Below, piece by piece: positions 44,591 to 52,503 of a DNA stretch of 64,000 nucleotides; within the stretch, counting starts at the first letter, position 1, and every line of letters begins with the position of its first letter. Below the pieces are notes generated by a model. It was not told the origin of the DNA and searched no databases. It was given only the letters and a program-made list of their open reading frames with translations. The stretch lies in NCBI GenBank assembly GCA_030041375.1, contig JASHOA010000051.1, positions 89,835 through 153,834 on the forward strand. The letters run 5' to 3'. Source of the stretch: Acetobacteraceae bacterium. Its GTDB lineage: Bacteria > Pseudomonadota > Alphaproteobacteria > Acetobacterales > Acetobacteraceae. A program made the position numbers and the translations under genes.

Positions 44591-46372
44591 CTAGACCAGA
44601 ACGAGGCCGGGGTCGGTGATGCCGGCGGCACGATCCTCGGTTGCCGCGGAAAGAATCATGTCATTATGGGCAGCACCCGAGGGGATCATCGGGAAGCAGT
44701 TCTCCTTGGGATCGACGGCGATATCGGCGATCACCGGCCCATCGGTTGCCAGCATCGCACGGATCACTTCGTCCAACTGCTCGACGCTCTCCGCCCGGAG
44801 GCCGGTCGCATGGAAGCTCTCGGCGAGCTTCACGAAATCCGGCAGTGCCGCCATGAAACTCTCCGCGTAACGCCCGCCATGCAGCAGTTCCTGCCACTGG
44901 CGTACCATCCCCATGTACTGATTGTTCAGGATGAACACCTTCACCGGCAGCCGGTATTGCGCGACCGTGCTCATCTCCTGGATGTTCATCAGGATGCTCG
45001 CCTCGCCGGCAATATCGATCACCAGGCCATCCGGATGTGCGATCTGCACGCCGATTGCTGCCGGCAGGCCGTACCCCATGGTACCGAGCCCGCCCGAGGT
45101 CATCCAATGCCGTGGCTCCTCGAAGCCGAAATGCTGCGCGGCCCACATCTGGTGCTGCCCGACTTCGGTGGTGACGAACACTTCCTTGCCTAGTCCGCGC
45201 GTCGCCTCGAAGAGCCGGCGGATGGCGTGCTGCGGCTTGATCACCGCGCCCGGGGTGAGTTCCTGCGTGAAGGAAAGAGACTCCCTGGCCCGCCAGCCGT
45301 CGATCTCGCGCCACCACTCGGCGAGCGCGGCGCGATCGGGGCTGCGCGGGTCGGCCTCGTAGGCCTCGATCAGGCGCGCCAACACCCGCCCGGCGTCGCC
45401 GAGGATCGGCACCTCGACAGGGACGTTCTTGTTGACGCTGGACGGATCGATATCGGCGTGGATCTTGCGCGAGCCGGGGCTGAAGGCATCGAGCCTCCCT
45501 GTCACCCGGTCATCGAAGCGGGCCCCGATCGCCAGCATGACATCGCAGCCGTGCATGGCGAGATTGGCCTCGTAGGTGCCGTGCATCCCGAGCATGCCAA
45601 GAAAGCGCGGATCGGAGGCCGGAACGGCGCCGAGGCCCATCAGGGTCGAAGTGCAGGGAAAGCCGGTCAGGCGCACGAGGGTCCGCAGGAGTGCCGCCGC
45701 CTCCTCGCCGGAATTGATCACGCCTCCGCCGGTATAGATGATCGGACGACGCGCCCCTTTCAGCAGATCGACAGCACGCCCGATCGCCGCCGGGTCGGGC
45801 TCGGTCCGCGGCCGATAGCTCGGATGTCCATTTTCCGGCGGACCGCTGTACGGCGCCTTGCCGATCATGATGTCCTTCGGCAGGTCGATCACTACCGGGC
45901 CCGGTCGTCCGGAGCGGGCAACGATGAAGGCCTCGTGCACGGCACGTGCGAGGTCCCCCGGCCGCTTGACGAGATAGTTGTGCTTGGTCGCCGGCCGCGT
46001 GATCCCGGTGGTATCCGCCTCCTGGAACGCATCGTTGCCGATGAGGTGGGTCGGCACCTGGCCGGTGAGGCAGACGATCGGGATCGAATCCATCAGCGCA
46101 TCGACCAGCCCGGTGACGGCATTGGTCGCCCCCGGCCCGCTGGTGACGAGCACGACGCCGACCCGCCCCGTCGAGCGGGCATAGCCCTCGGCTGCGTGCA
46201 CCGCGCCTTGCTCGTGGCGCACGAGCACGTGGCGGATTGCGTTCTGGCGAAAAAGGCCATCGTAGATGGGCAGCACGGCTCCCCCCGGATAACCGAAGAT
46301 GACCTCGACCCCCTGGTCTTTGAGGGCCCGCAGCAGAACCTCTGCCCCGGATTGCTCCGATGCCGCCGTCAT
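44591..46372 (-). CDS. ilvB: Acetolactate synthase large (catalytic) subunit
   Basis: 593-residue TPP enzyme joining two pyruvates, or pyruvate and 2-oxobutyrate. The catalytic Glu is in LVRHEQGAVHAAEGYARSTG; FAD-binding middle domain; TPP motif GEASILMNIQEMSTVAQ to NNQYMGMVRQW. ATG 46372 has a GAGAGGTGAA site. First gene of the ilvBHC operon. A good sigma-70-type promoter lies about 150 bases upstream, across the miaA stop codon. No branched-chain-codon leader peptide was found on this strand, so attenuation is not supported. Confidence 0.95.
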   Translation of the reverse strand: MTAASEQSGAEVLLRALKDQGVEVIFGYPGGAVLPIYDGLFRQNAIRHVLVRHEQGAVHAAEGYARSTGRVGVVLVTSGPGATNAVTGLVDALMDSIPIVCLTGQVPTHLIGNDAFQEADTTGITRPATKHNYLVKRPGDLARAVHEAFIVARSGRPGPVVIDLPKDIMIGKAPYSGPPENGHPSYRPRTEPDPAAIGRAVDLLKGARRPIIYTGGGVINSGEEAAALLRTLVRLTGFPCTSTLMGLGAVPASDPRFLGMLGMHGTYEANLAMHGCDVMLAIGARFDDRVTGRLDAFSPGSRKIHADIDPSSVNKNVPVEVPILGDAGRVLARLIEAYEADPRSPDRAALAEWWREIDGWRARESLSFTQELTPGAVIKPQHAIRRLFEATRGLGKEVFVTTEVGQHQMWAAQHFGFEEPRHWMTSGGLGTMGYGLPAAIGVQIAHPDGLVIDIAGEASILMNIQEMSTVAQYRLPVKVFILNNQYMGMVRQWQELLHGGRYAESFMAALPDFVKLAESFHATGLRAESVEQLDEVIRAMLATDGPVIADIAVDPKENCFPMIPSGAAHNDMILSAATEDRAAGITDPGLVLV

Positions 46373-46512
46373 TTCACCTCTCCGCCCGCCACGTCCTATT
46401 TTCCGGCCGGCCCGACGCGCCGACAGAGCCGGCTGCCGGCACGGAAGGAAGCCTTCGATGCACAGAGCCCCTCTCGGCCCGACGCGTGCGGGGCCGGATC
46501 TGAGGCGCCGCC

Positions 46513-46541
46513 ATTAGGCAACGCGGAAAACCTGCCGTCAA
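46513..46541 (-). promoter_or_regulatory. Predicted promoter of ilvBHC operon
   Basis: On the minus strand TTGACG (46541-46536), a 17-bp spacer, then CCTAAT (46518-46513). The -35 box contains the miaA stop codon TGA. An AT-rich block immediately upstream (46555-46615, within the end of miaA) could serve as an UP-like region. Transcription would start near 46506, giving a leader of about 130 bases before ilvB. Confidence 0.4.
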
Positions 46542-47497
46542 CCCGCGTTGCGAATGAAAATGGCAAGATTCGCGATATTTTTTTCATCAAATTTCGTTTC
46601 ATCTGTTATGCGCGCATGGATCCTATGCGTGCGCGCTGCCTCCGCCAGCGGATGGTGGCGAAACCAGGTGGCTTGGCGCTTGGTGTATTGCCCGGTGGCC
46701 AGCGCCGCGCGTTCTGCGGCTTCCTCAAGCGTCATCTGCCCGGCCAGATGGGCGCCAAGCTCCGGCACGCCATGCGCGCGCAGTGCCGGCAGCGAGGGGT
46801 CGAGTCCGAGTGCCGCGAGTGCGCGGACTTCCTCGAGCGCGCCGGCGCCAATCATGTGGGCGAAACGCCGTTCGATCGCCTCTCTGAGGGCCGCCCGCGG
46901 CGGATCGAGCAGAATGGCGGTGAACCGCCAGCGTGACGGCTCCGGCCGAGCTGCCGCCTGCCATGCAGCGAGCCCGCGCCCGCTCGAGCGCCAGACCTCC
47001 CAGGCGCGCGCCAGGCGCTGGGGGTCACTCGGTCGCAGCCGGCCCGCGCTTTCCGGATCGACTTCCGCCAGCCTGGAATAGAGGCCGGCCGGCCCAAGCT
47101 CGGCAAGCATCCGGCGCGCCTCCGCCCGGGCCTCTTCCGCCAGAGGCGGCAGGGCCGAAAGGCCACGCACCAGGGCCTCCAGATAGAGCCCGCTTCCCCC
47201 GCAGAGTACGGGGATACGCCCGGCCGCCGCTACCTCTGCCATCGCTTCCAGGGCCGCTTCCCGCCACCACGCCGCGTTCGCCGGCTCTGCCGCCGCCCGC
47301 ACACCGTACAGCCGGTGTGGCACCCGCCTCTCCTCCTCCACAGTCGGACGCGCCGTCAGAATGCGGAGTTCGCGATAGAGCTGCATCGCATCGGCGTTGA
47401 CCACCGTGCCGCCGATCCGTTCCGCCAGTTGCAGAGCGAGCGCCGACTTGCCCGACGCCGTCGGCCCGGCGACGATGACAGCGTGCCGCTGACTCAC
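46538..47497 (-). CDS. miaA: tRNA dimethylallyltransferase
   Basis: 319-residue enzyme that adds a dimethylallyl group to A37 of tRNAs reading UNN codons. P-loop VIVAGPTASGKSALA, NADAMQLYRELRILTARPT, LCGGSGLYLEAL, and the C-terminal YTKRQATWFR motif. No ATG exists before the P-loop; GTG 47497 (VSQRHAVIV) is the only start. It is head-to-head with serB, whose start lies inside this gene by 15 bp. The last 20 codons are AT-rich (ITDETKFDEKNIANLAIFI), probably because they carry the ilv promoter region. Confidence 0.92.
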   Translation of the reverse strand: MSQRHAVIVAGPTASGKSALALQLAERIGGTVVNADAMQLYRELRILTARPTVEEERRVPHRLYGVRAAAEPANAAWWREAALEAMAEVAAAGRIPVLCGGSGLYLEALVRGLSALPPLAEEARAEARRMLAELGPAGLYSRLAEVDPESAGRLRPSDPQRLARAWEVWRSSGRGLAAWQAAARPEPSRWRFTAILLDPPRAALREAIERRFAHMIGAGALEEVRALAALGLDPSLPALRAHGVPELGAHLAGQMTLEEAAERAALATGQYTKRQATWFRHHPLAEAARTHRIHARITDETKFDEKNIANLAIFIRNAG

Positions 47498-48364
47498 CTC
47501 CTCACCCTGATCGCCGATCGTCGCGCCACGGTCCTTTCGGATACGGCCATCGCGCGTGTGCGCGAAGCCACCCAGGCCGGGCCGCCAACCATCCTCTCTC
47601 CGGGCGAGGCCGCCGAGCTTCCCTGCCCTGCTCCGCCGGACATGCTGGCCGTCTCCGCCGCCCTCACCGGCATGGCGATCGATGCGATCGCCACGCCCGC
47701 CGCCGGCCGGCGCAAGCGGCTGCTTCTGGCCGACATGGACAGCACCATCGTCACCGCCGAAACCCTCGATGAACTGGCCGCCTTCGCCGGGCTGAAGGAC
47801 GAAGTGGCCCAAATCACCCGCGCCGGCATGAACGGCGAGATCGACTTCCGCGAAGGTCTGCGCCGAAGGGTGGCGATGCTCAAGGGCCTGCCGGTCTCGG
47901 CGCTCGATGCGACCTGGCGCAGCATCCGCTTCACCGATGGCGCGCGGGCGCTGGTGGCGACCATGCGCGCCCATGGCGCCGTCACGGCGCTCGTTTCCGG
48001 CGGCTTCAGCTTTTTCACCGGCCGCGTCGCCGCCTCGCTCGGCTTCGACATCCACCGCGCCAACGTCCTCCTCCATGACCAGCGCGCGCTCACCGGCGAG
48101 GTGGCCGAACCGATCCGCGATCGTGACGACAAGCTCCGCGCCTTACGCGAGCTTTCCGCTGCTCACGACCTCCCGCTCGCCGCCACGCTGGCAGTGGGTG
48201 ACGGCGCCAACGATCTGCCGATGCTGCTCGACGCCGGCCTCGGCGTCGCCTTCCACGCCAAGCCCAAAGTGGCTGCCGCCGCACACGCACGCCTCGAGTT
48301 CGCCGACCTGCGCGGCCTGCTTTTCGCGCAGGGATTTCATGCCTCGGAAATCATCGAGGCGTGA
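47483..48364 (+). CDS. serB: Phosphoserine phosphatase
   Basis: 293-residue HAD phosphatase finishing serine synthesis. A short N-terminal ACT-like region (LTLIADRR) leads to the HAD core: LLADMDSTIVTAE (nucleophile Asp and acid), ALVSGGFSFFTG (Thr/Ser motif II), KLRALRE (Lys), VGDGANDLPML (motif III metal Asp). GTG 47483 is the only start before LTHLLTLIADRR; the gene thus overlaps the first 15 bp of the divergent miaA. A half copy of the MITE-like repeat follows the stop. Confidence 0.92.
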   Translation: MPLTHLLTLIADRRATVLSDTAIARVREATQAGPPTILSPGEAAELPCPAPPDMLAVSAALTGMAIDAIATPAAGRRKRLLLADMDSTIVTAETLDELAAFAGLKDEVAQITRAGMNGEIDFREGLRRRVAMLKGLPVSALDATWRSIRFTDGARALVATMRAHGAVTALVSGGFSFFTGRVAASLGFDIHRANVLLHDQRALTGEVAEPIRDRDDKLRALRELSAAHDLPLAATLAVGDGANDLPMLLDAGLGVAFHAKPKVAAAAHARLEFADLRGLLFAQGFHASEIIEA

Positions 48365-48375
48365 CCGCCGGTACG

Positions 48376-48430
48376 GCTGATCCCCTTTTCGTTTGCTGCC
48401 GACGGCAGCAAACGGTGGAGAGAGGACAGT
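48376..48430 (+). repeat. Half copy of the MITE-like element
   Basis: 55 bp matching the right half of the ~130-bp repeat (GCTGATCCCC, then hairpin CGTTTGCTGCC-GAC-GGCAGCAAACG, then a degenerate GAGGACAGT end). It is more diverged than the full copies and lacks the left hairpin. It lies 11 bases after serB and 36 before the end of nrsF, where its hairpin could work as a bidirectional terminator-like stem. Confidence 0.7.
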
Positions 48431-48466
48431 GGCGCAGTCGCTGAGGACGCGGAATCGTTTCCCGTC

Positions 48467-49108
48467 CTACCAGCGGGCTATACGAGGGAGAAGAAGCCGC
48501 CCGAGCAACGTCACCGCGCCGCACCCGAGCGAGTACCAGACCGCCACATAGAAAGGATCGTCGAACGGGCAGGCGAACACGAACACGAATGCGCCCCAAG
48601 CCGCGGCCGCCAGGCCCGAAGCCAGTGCGGTCCCGGCGCGGTCCGTTGGCGCGCCCCGTCGCATCAACACGCCGAGCCCGATCACGGCCGGGATGGAGAG
48701 GACGACCATCTTGGCAAAACACTGCACTCCGTGCTGCCAGTCCAGGCGGGTGAGCAGAGCACCGAATCCATCGTGCGCTGCGTCGATCATCCAACCCGCG
48801 GCAAGACTGAGAACGATCAAACCCACGGTCCAACGCAAGCCACGTCGCGGAGACCGCGTGGGATCAAGCGACAGCACCGCGACAGCTCCGCTCGCCAGTG
48901 CGATCAGCCCAAGGCTGATGAGCTTCCACCAGAAAGACGGCATATCCATCGCCTTCGGCATGTCCGGGCGCATGAAGCCGAAGGCGAGAAAGAGCACCAG
49001 TTCGACAATCGCCACCGAAGCCAGGATCGCCCCATCGACGAGGGGCCTCCGCCGGTGAACCGGCTTGAGGCCCTGGGTCAGCCGGTCGATCAGAAAATCA
49101 CTGCTCAT
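48467..49108 (-). CDS. nrsF: NrsF-type anti-sigma factor (DUF1109 membrane protein)
   Basis: 213-residue inner-membrane protein with six hydrophobic segments and the family pattern SSDFLIDRLTQGLKPV at the N-terminus and RRGAPTDRAGTALASGLAA near the end. Cys130 (HGVQCFAK) and Cys180 (FACPFDDPFY) correspond to the cysteine pair described in Caulobacter NrsF as needed for sensing metal or oxidative stress; Cys196 is extra. Overlaps the upstream ECF sigma gene by 11 bp. Expected to hold the sigma factor inactive at the membrane until the cysteines react. Confidence 0.9.
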   Translation of the reverse strand: MSSDFLIDRLTQGLKPVHRRRPLVDGAILASVAIVELVLFLAFGFMRPDMPKAMDMPSFWWKLISLGLIALASGAVAVLSLDPTRSPRRGLRWTVGLIVLSLAAGWMIDAAHDGFGALLTRLDWQHGVQCFAKMVVLSIPAVIGLGVLMRRGAPTDRAGTALASGLAAAAWGAFVFVFACPFDDPFYVAVWYSLGCGAVTLLGRLLLPRIARW

Positions 49109-49649
49109 CAGGATGATTCCTGAGCAAGGCCGCCAGCCGCTTCAGTCCGCGATGGATATTCACCTTCACCAGCGTAGCCGATTGCCCCGTCGCGAGCGAG
49201 GCTTCCTCGATGCTGTGTCCCTCCAGCCGCACCAGCCGGATGACCTCCGCCTGGGCTGGTTTCAGCGTACCGAGAAGCTTTTCCAGCGACCATGCGCTCG
49301 TCACCGAGTTTTCGTGGGAGGGCGCGGCCACGTCGTCCTCCAAGGTCACGGTGGCTCTGGACCGCAGAGACCTGATGGCGTCGATCCACTTGTAACGGGC
49401 GATGGCGGTCAGCCAGGCAATGAACGGTCTGTTCGGATCATAGGTGTGGCGCTTCTCATGAACCGCCACGAGCACGTCCTGAACGACATCATCGATCGCA
49501 GAAGGCGGCAGGCGCCTTGAATAATAGCGTCTCAGCCAGGCATCGACCTCGGAAAGCAGTCGACGGTAAGCAGTCGCGTTGCCGTCCTGGGCGGCGGCCA
49601 TGAGGGCGTCCCAAGCCTGGCGCGGGTTTTCGCGGCTGTCGGTACCCAA
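49098..49649 (-). CDS. ECF sigma factor (SigF/NrsF-associated group)
   Basis: 183-residue extracytoplasmic-function sigma factor with region 2 (SAIDDVVQDVLVAVHEKRHTY, FIAWLTAIARYKWIDAIR) and region 4 (LKPAQAEVIRLVRLEGHSIEEASLATG), no region 3 or extra domain. First start is TTG 49649 after a G-rich stretch; ATG 49601 is a shorter alternative that would lose region 2 lead-in. Cotranscribed with nrsF (11-bp overlap) and divergent from the Met-rich peptide and msr genes it probably controls. Confidence 0.92.
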   Translation of the reverse strand: MGTDSRENPRQAWDALMAAAQDGNATAYRRLLSEVDAWLRRYYSRRLPPSAIDDVVQDVLVAVHEKRHTYDPNRPFIAWLTAIARYKWIDAIRSLRSRATVTLEDDVAAPSHENSVTSAWSLEKLLGTLKPAQAEVIRLVRLEGHSIEEASLATGQSATLVKVNIHRGLKRLAALLRNHPDEQ

Positions 49650-50187
49650 TGGACGCCCCCCGGCTAGCTCGCGGAATGGCGGACCGCCACCCAGATCCTT
49701 GGCACAAGGTTGGACGGCAGAGCACCGCGCTCGGCACCCGAACAGGCGAAGCAGGAGCTCGCATCGTGGGTAGCCCCGGCATCCGGTACGTCAAACCCGT
49801 TCGGCAGCCTCATGGTCCGCTCCAACCCCTGGCCTGGGGCTCCAGGGCGCCTGTTGCAGAATGCCGACCCTCACAGGAACAGGCTATTCCCGGCGTTCTA
49901 CGGAAACTTCTTGCCGCTGCCCAACTGCACTACGAATTCGAGCGAGACAAGACGACCGAACTCTAAACCCGTGGGCAGCTTTCTGTTTCTCCGGCGGCCG
50001 GGTTTCGGCCGCCGCAATGGGATCCGGGGTGACAGGACGGCCTCCATCCCCTCGCTCTGCCAACCAGCCGGGCGGCAAAGAAATTTTCTCCGGTCGCTGT
50101 AACCTCGGAGGCCGTCCAACCGGATATGGCTCCGGACGCGGAAGAATGCAGTCGCGCGTCTGTCACTCACTCTCGCAGGAGCCTCTC
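49650..50187. other. 538-bp divergent regulatory region
   Basis: Gap between the ECF sigma gene and the Met-rich peptide gene; several weak open frames cross it but none has coding character or a ribosome site. It contains the hairpin CGGCGGCC-7-GGCCGCCG (49992-50014) and the 11-mer GCCGTCCAACC in both orientations: 50111-50121 facing the peptide gene (66 bases before its ATG) and 49718-49708 facing the sigma gene (59 bases before its start). These symmetric positions suggest a shared promoter or regulator element. Confidence 0.45.
50099..50126 (+). promoter_or_regulatory. Candidate ECF-type promoter of Met-rich peptide gene
   Basis: GTAACC (50099-50104), a 16-bp spacer, then CGGATA (50121-50126), about 60 bases ahead of the ATG. 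As I recall, Caulobacter SigF promoters show a GTAACC -35 and a CGAA -10; here the -35 is exact and the -10 differs by one base. Autoregulation of the sigma operon by the same box could not be found with equal quality. Confidence 0.4.
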
Positions 50188-50412
50188 ATGTTGAACCGCG
50201 TTCAGACTTTCGCCGCCGCCGCCCTTCTCGCCGCCGCCTTCGTGGCTCCGGCGTTTGCCCAGAGCACCTCGTCGAGCATGTCCAACAACACCATGGGCCA
50301 TTCGACCATGTCGTCCACTTCCCCCGTGAAGCACAAGACGACGGGCAACAGCATGGCCCATGACAGCGGCTCGAGCTCGATGAGTCACAATGCCATGTCG
50401 AACTCTCAGTAA
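50188..50412 (+). CDS. Secreted Met/Ser-rich small protein (MXKDX-like)
   Basis: 74-residue peptide. Residues 1-24 are a clear Sec signal (MLNRVQTFAAAALLAAAFVA, cleavage after AFA). The mature 50 residues are dominated by Ser, Met, His, Asn, Lys and Thr: repeated SMSNN, TMGHSTMSS, SMAHDS, SMSHNAM units with about eight methionines, no Cys, no hydrophobic core, so likely unfolded. It has a GCAGGAG ribosome site. First gene after the divergent region, upstream of exported MsrB and MsrA. Methionines may act as an oxidant sink regenerated by the reductases, or bind copper. Related short proteins are called pentapeptide MXKDX repeat proteins. Confidence 0.75.
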   Translation: MLNRVQTFAAAALLAAAFVAPAFAQSTSSSMSNNTMGHSTMSSTSPVKHKTTGNSMAHDSGSSSMSHNAMSNSQ

Positions 50413-50445
50413 CACCGGGCGACCGGCGCCCGCACTGTTCGCGGG

Positions 50446-50462
50446 CCAGGACCGGATCCTGG
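50446..50462. terminator. Small hairpin after Met-rich peptide gene
   Basis: CCAGGA-CCGGA-TCCTGG, 34 bases past the stop of the peptide gene, followed by TTCGTCCTGG. Weak attenuating terminator or processing stem at best; it lies between the abundant small-peptide gene and the msrB-msrA genes, where differential expression would make sense. The rest of the 205-bp gap shows a second short GGGCG/CGCCC stem at about 50417-50431 only. Confidence 0.3.
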
Positions 50463-50617
50463 TTCGTCCTGGCGGGTACGGCCGGACGTGATCGCGAGGG
50501 AGGCGGTCCGGTGCAAGCCGGGCCACCGACCCCAAAGGCACGATGCGACCCGGTCGCGGCTACAGGACATCGTCGTTCACGGGCTTCGGCCTCGACACTG
50601 GAACAGGAGTACCGGGT

Positions 50618-51124
50618 ATGAATCGCCGTACCATCTTGTCCTCATCAAGCGCTTTCGCCGGGCTGGCCCTGGCGGGGCTTTGCCTGGCGCGCCGCACCGG
50701 CGCGGCGACAGTCGCCGCTTCCGATCGCCCATACCGGGTCGTCCACTCCGACGCCGAATGGCGCAAACTCCTGAGCCCTGCCGCCTACGAGGTGCTCCGG
50801 CAGGCAGGGACCGAGCCTCCCTTCACGTCGCCCCTCCTGCACGAGGAACGGACGGGCATTTTCCACTGCGCCGGCTGTGCCCTGCCGCTCTACTCGTCCC
50901 GGACCAAGTACGACAGCGGCACCGGCTGGCCGAGCTTCTGGGATCACCTGCCTGGCGCGATTCTGACCTCGGAAGACGACAGTCTCGGCATGCAGCGTAC
51001 CGAGGTGCATTGCAGTCAATGCGGTGGCCATCTCGGCCATGTCTTCCCGGATGGACCGAAACCGACGGGACTCCGCTACTGCATGAATGGCGTAGCGCTG
51101 TCCTTCACTCCGGGAGAAGCATGA
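50618..51124 (+). CDS. msrB: Exported methionine-(R)-sulfoxide reductase MsrB
   Basis: 168-residue MsrB with an N-terminal export signal MNRRTILSSSSAFAGLALAG (two Arg followed by a hydrophobic run; Tat or Sec). The mature enzyme has both zinc motifs, FHCAGCALPLY and VHCSQCGGHLGHVF, and the catalytic Cys in GLRYCMNG. It differs from the zinc-less cytosolic copy at 39535. The AGGAG site precedes ATG 50618. Stop overlaps the msrA start (ATGA). Role: repair of R-sulfoxides in envelope proteins, with reductant of unknown source. Confidence 0.92.
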   Translation: MNRRTILSSSSAFAGLALAGLCLARRTGAATVAASDRPYRVVHSDAEWRKLLSPAAYEVLRQAGTEPPFTSPLLHEERTGIFHCAGCALPLYSSRTKYDSGTGWPSFWDHLPGAILTSEDDSLGMQRTEVHCSQCGGHLGHVFPDGPKPTGLRYCMNGVALSFTPGEA

Positions 51125-51825
51125 TGCGTAAGCTGATCTGCTCTGCCTGCCTCGTTGGCACCTTGTCGGTCTTTGCCGTGGCAGGTGCGCCCGCCGCCGA
51201 GCCCGCCGTGCTGGCACCGGCACCGGCACTGGATGAGCCACTCGCAACGGCCCATGGCACGGCGACGGCGATCCTCTCCGGTGGGTGTTTCTGGGGGATG
51301 CAGGATGTCTTCCAGCACGTGAAGGGCGTGCAGGAGGCGATCTCCGGCTATACCGGCGGTGCCACGGATACCGCGCGCTACGACATCGTCAGCACCGGCA
51401 CCACCCATCATGCCGAGTCCCTGAAGATCGTCTACGACCCGAGCGTCGTCAGCTACGGAACGCTGCTGCGCATTTTCGTTTCCGTCGCCGCCAACCCGAC
51501 CGAGCTGAACTACCAGGGGCCGGATCACGGCCCGCAATATCGCAGCGCGATCTGGGTGGCGAACCCCGGGCAGCGCCGGATCGCTGACGCCTATATCCGA
51601 CAGCTCACCACCGACCATACCTTCGATGCGCCCATCGTGACCCAGCTCGCCAAGGCGATGCCGTTCTATCCGGCCGAGGCCTATCACCAGAATTTTGCGA
51701 CGCTGCATCCGGACAGCCTCTATGTCGCGATGTTCGATGCGCCGAAGGTCGCCGCGCTGGCGAAACTGTTTCCCGCGCTCTACCGGCCGCAGCCGACGCT
51801 CGTTCGCGCCGCGACGAACGGCTAG
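51121..51825 (+). CDS. msrA: Exported methionine-(S)-sulfoxide reductase MsrA
   Basis: 234-residue MsrA. A Sec signal of about 28 residues (KLICSACLVGTLSVFAVAGA) precedes the catalytic core: GGCFWGMQDVFQHVKGV with nucleophile Cys, GYTGG, HHAESLKIVYDP, YRSAIW, FYPAEAYHQNF. No obvious C-terminal resolving Cys pair. ATG 51121 overlaps the msrB stop; ATG 51124 is equally possible. Second stereospecific reductase of the same exported repair unit. Next gene starts 10 bp later. Confidence 0.92.
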   Translation: MMRKLICSACLVGTLSVFAVAGAPAAEPAVLAPAPALDEPLATAHGTATAILSGGCFWGMQDVFQHVKGVQEAISGYTGGATDTARYDIVSTGTTHHAESLKIVYDPSVVSYGTLLRIFVSVAANPTELNYQGPDHGPQYRSAIWVANPGQRRIADAYIRQLTTDHTFDAPIVTQLAKAMPFYPAEAYHQNFATLHPDSLYVAMFDAPKVAALAKLFPALYRPQPTLVRAATNG

Positions 51826-51834
51826 GGGGTTGCG

Positions 51835-52503
51835 ATGAACAGCATCGTCATGGCGCCCGCACTGCGTGCTCATGCGCGGCGGCGGCAACCGGCACGCAAG
51901 GTCATCCACCCCTGGCCACTCCGCGTCATGCACTGGCTGAACGCGCTCGCGATCATCACGCTGATCGGCAGCGGCTGGCAGATCTACAATGCCTCACCGT
52001 TCCTGCCCTTCGTCTTCCCGCGTTGGGCGACGATCGGGGAATGGCTGGGTGCGGCCATCGCGTGGCATCTCGCGGCAATCTGGCTGCTGATGCTGAATGG
52101 CCTTGGCTATCTCCTCTGGGGCTTTGCCAGCGGGCACTTCCGGCACAAGCTTTGGCCGGTCTCTCCGCGCGCCGTGTGGCGCGACGCCTCGGCGGCGATC
52201 CGCTTCAAACTGCCGCACGAGGTGGGTGTCTATAACGCCGTGCAGCGGCTGCTCTATCTCGGCGTCATCGCGCTCGGCATCCTCGCGGTGCTCTCCGGCC
52301 TTGCCGTCTGGAAGCCTGTGCAGTTGTGGCCGCTATCGGATCTGTTCGGCGGCTTCTTCCCTTCCCGAGTTGTGCATTTCACGGCGATGGCCGGGATCGT
52401 CCTGTTCCTCGCCGTGCACATCCTGCTCGTCGCGCTGGTTCCGCGCGTGCTTCCGCCGATGATTACCGGCGGCCATCTTCCCGATCCGGAGTGGCACCGA
52501 TGA
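51835..52503 (+). CDS. Cytochrome b561/Ni-hydrogenase-type membrane cytochrome b
   Basis: 222-residue integral membrane haem protein with four transmembrane helices. Candidate haem ligands: His in VMHWLNALAIITLIGSGW, IAWHLAAIWLLML, VVHFTAMAGIVLFLAVHILL. Related to cytochromes that link periplasmic molybdoenzymes to the quinone pool. ATGA overlap with the MsrP-like gene that follows, so the two are likely one complex: quinol to cytochrome b to molybdenum centre. It is not MsrQ, which has six helices and another fold. Confidence 0.88.
   Translation: MNSIVMAPALRAHARRRQPARKVIHPWPLRVMHWLNALAIITLIGSGWQIYNASPFLPFVFPRWATIGEWLGAAIAWHLAAIWLLMLNGLGYLLWGFASGHFRHKLWPVSPRAVWRDASAAIRFKLPHEVGVYNAVQRLLYLGVIALGILAVLSGLAVWKPVQLWPLSDLFGGFFPSRVVHFTAMAGIVLFLAVHILLVALVPRVLPPMITGGHLPDPEWHR

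Noticed and set aside
46457..46516. Short 19-codon frame upstream of ilvB as an attenuator leader peptide
   Set aside because: It is on the plus strand, while ilvB is on the minus strand, and it lacks runs of Leu, Ile or Val codons.
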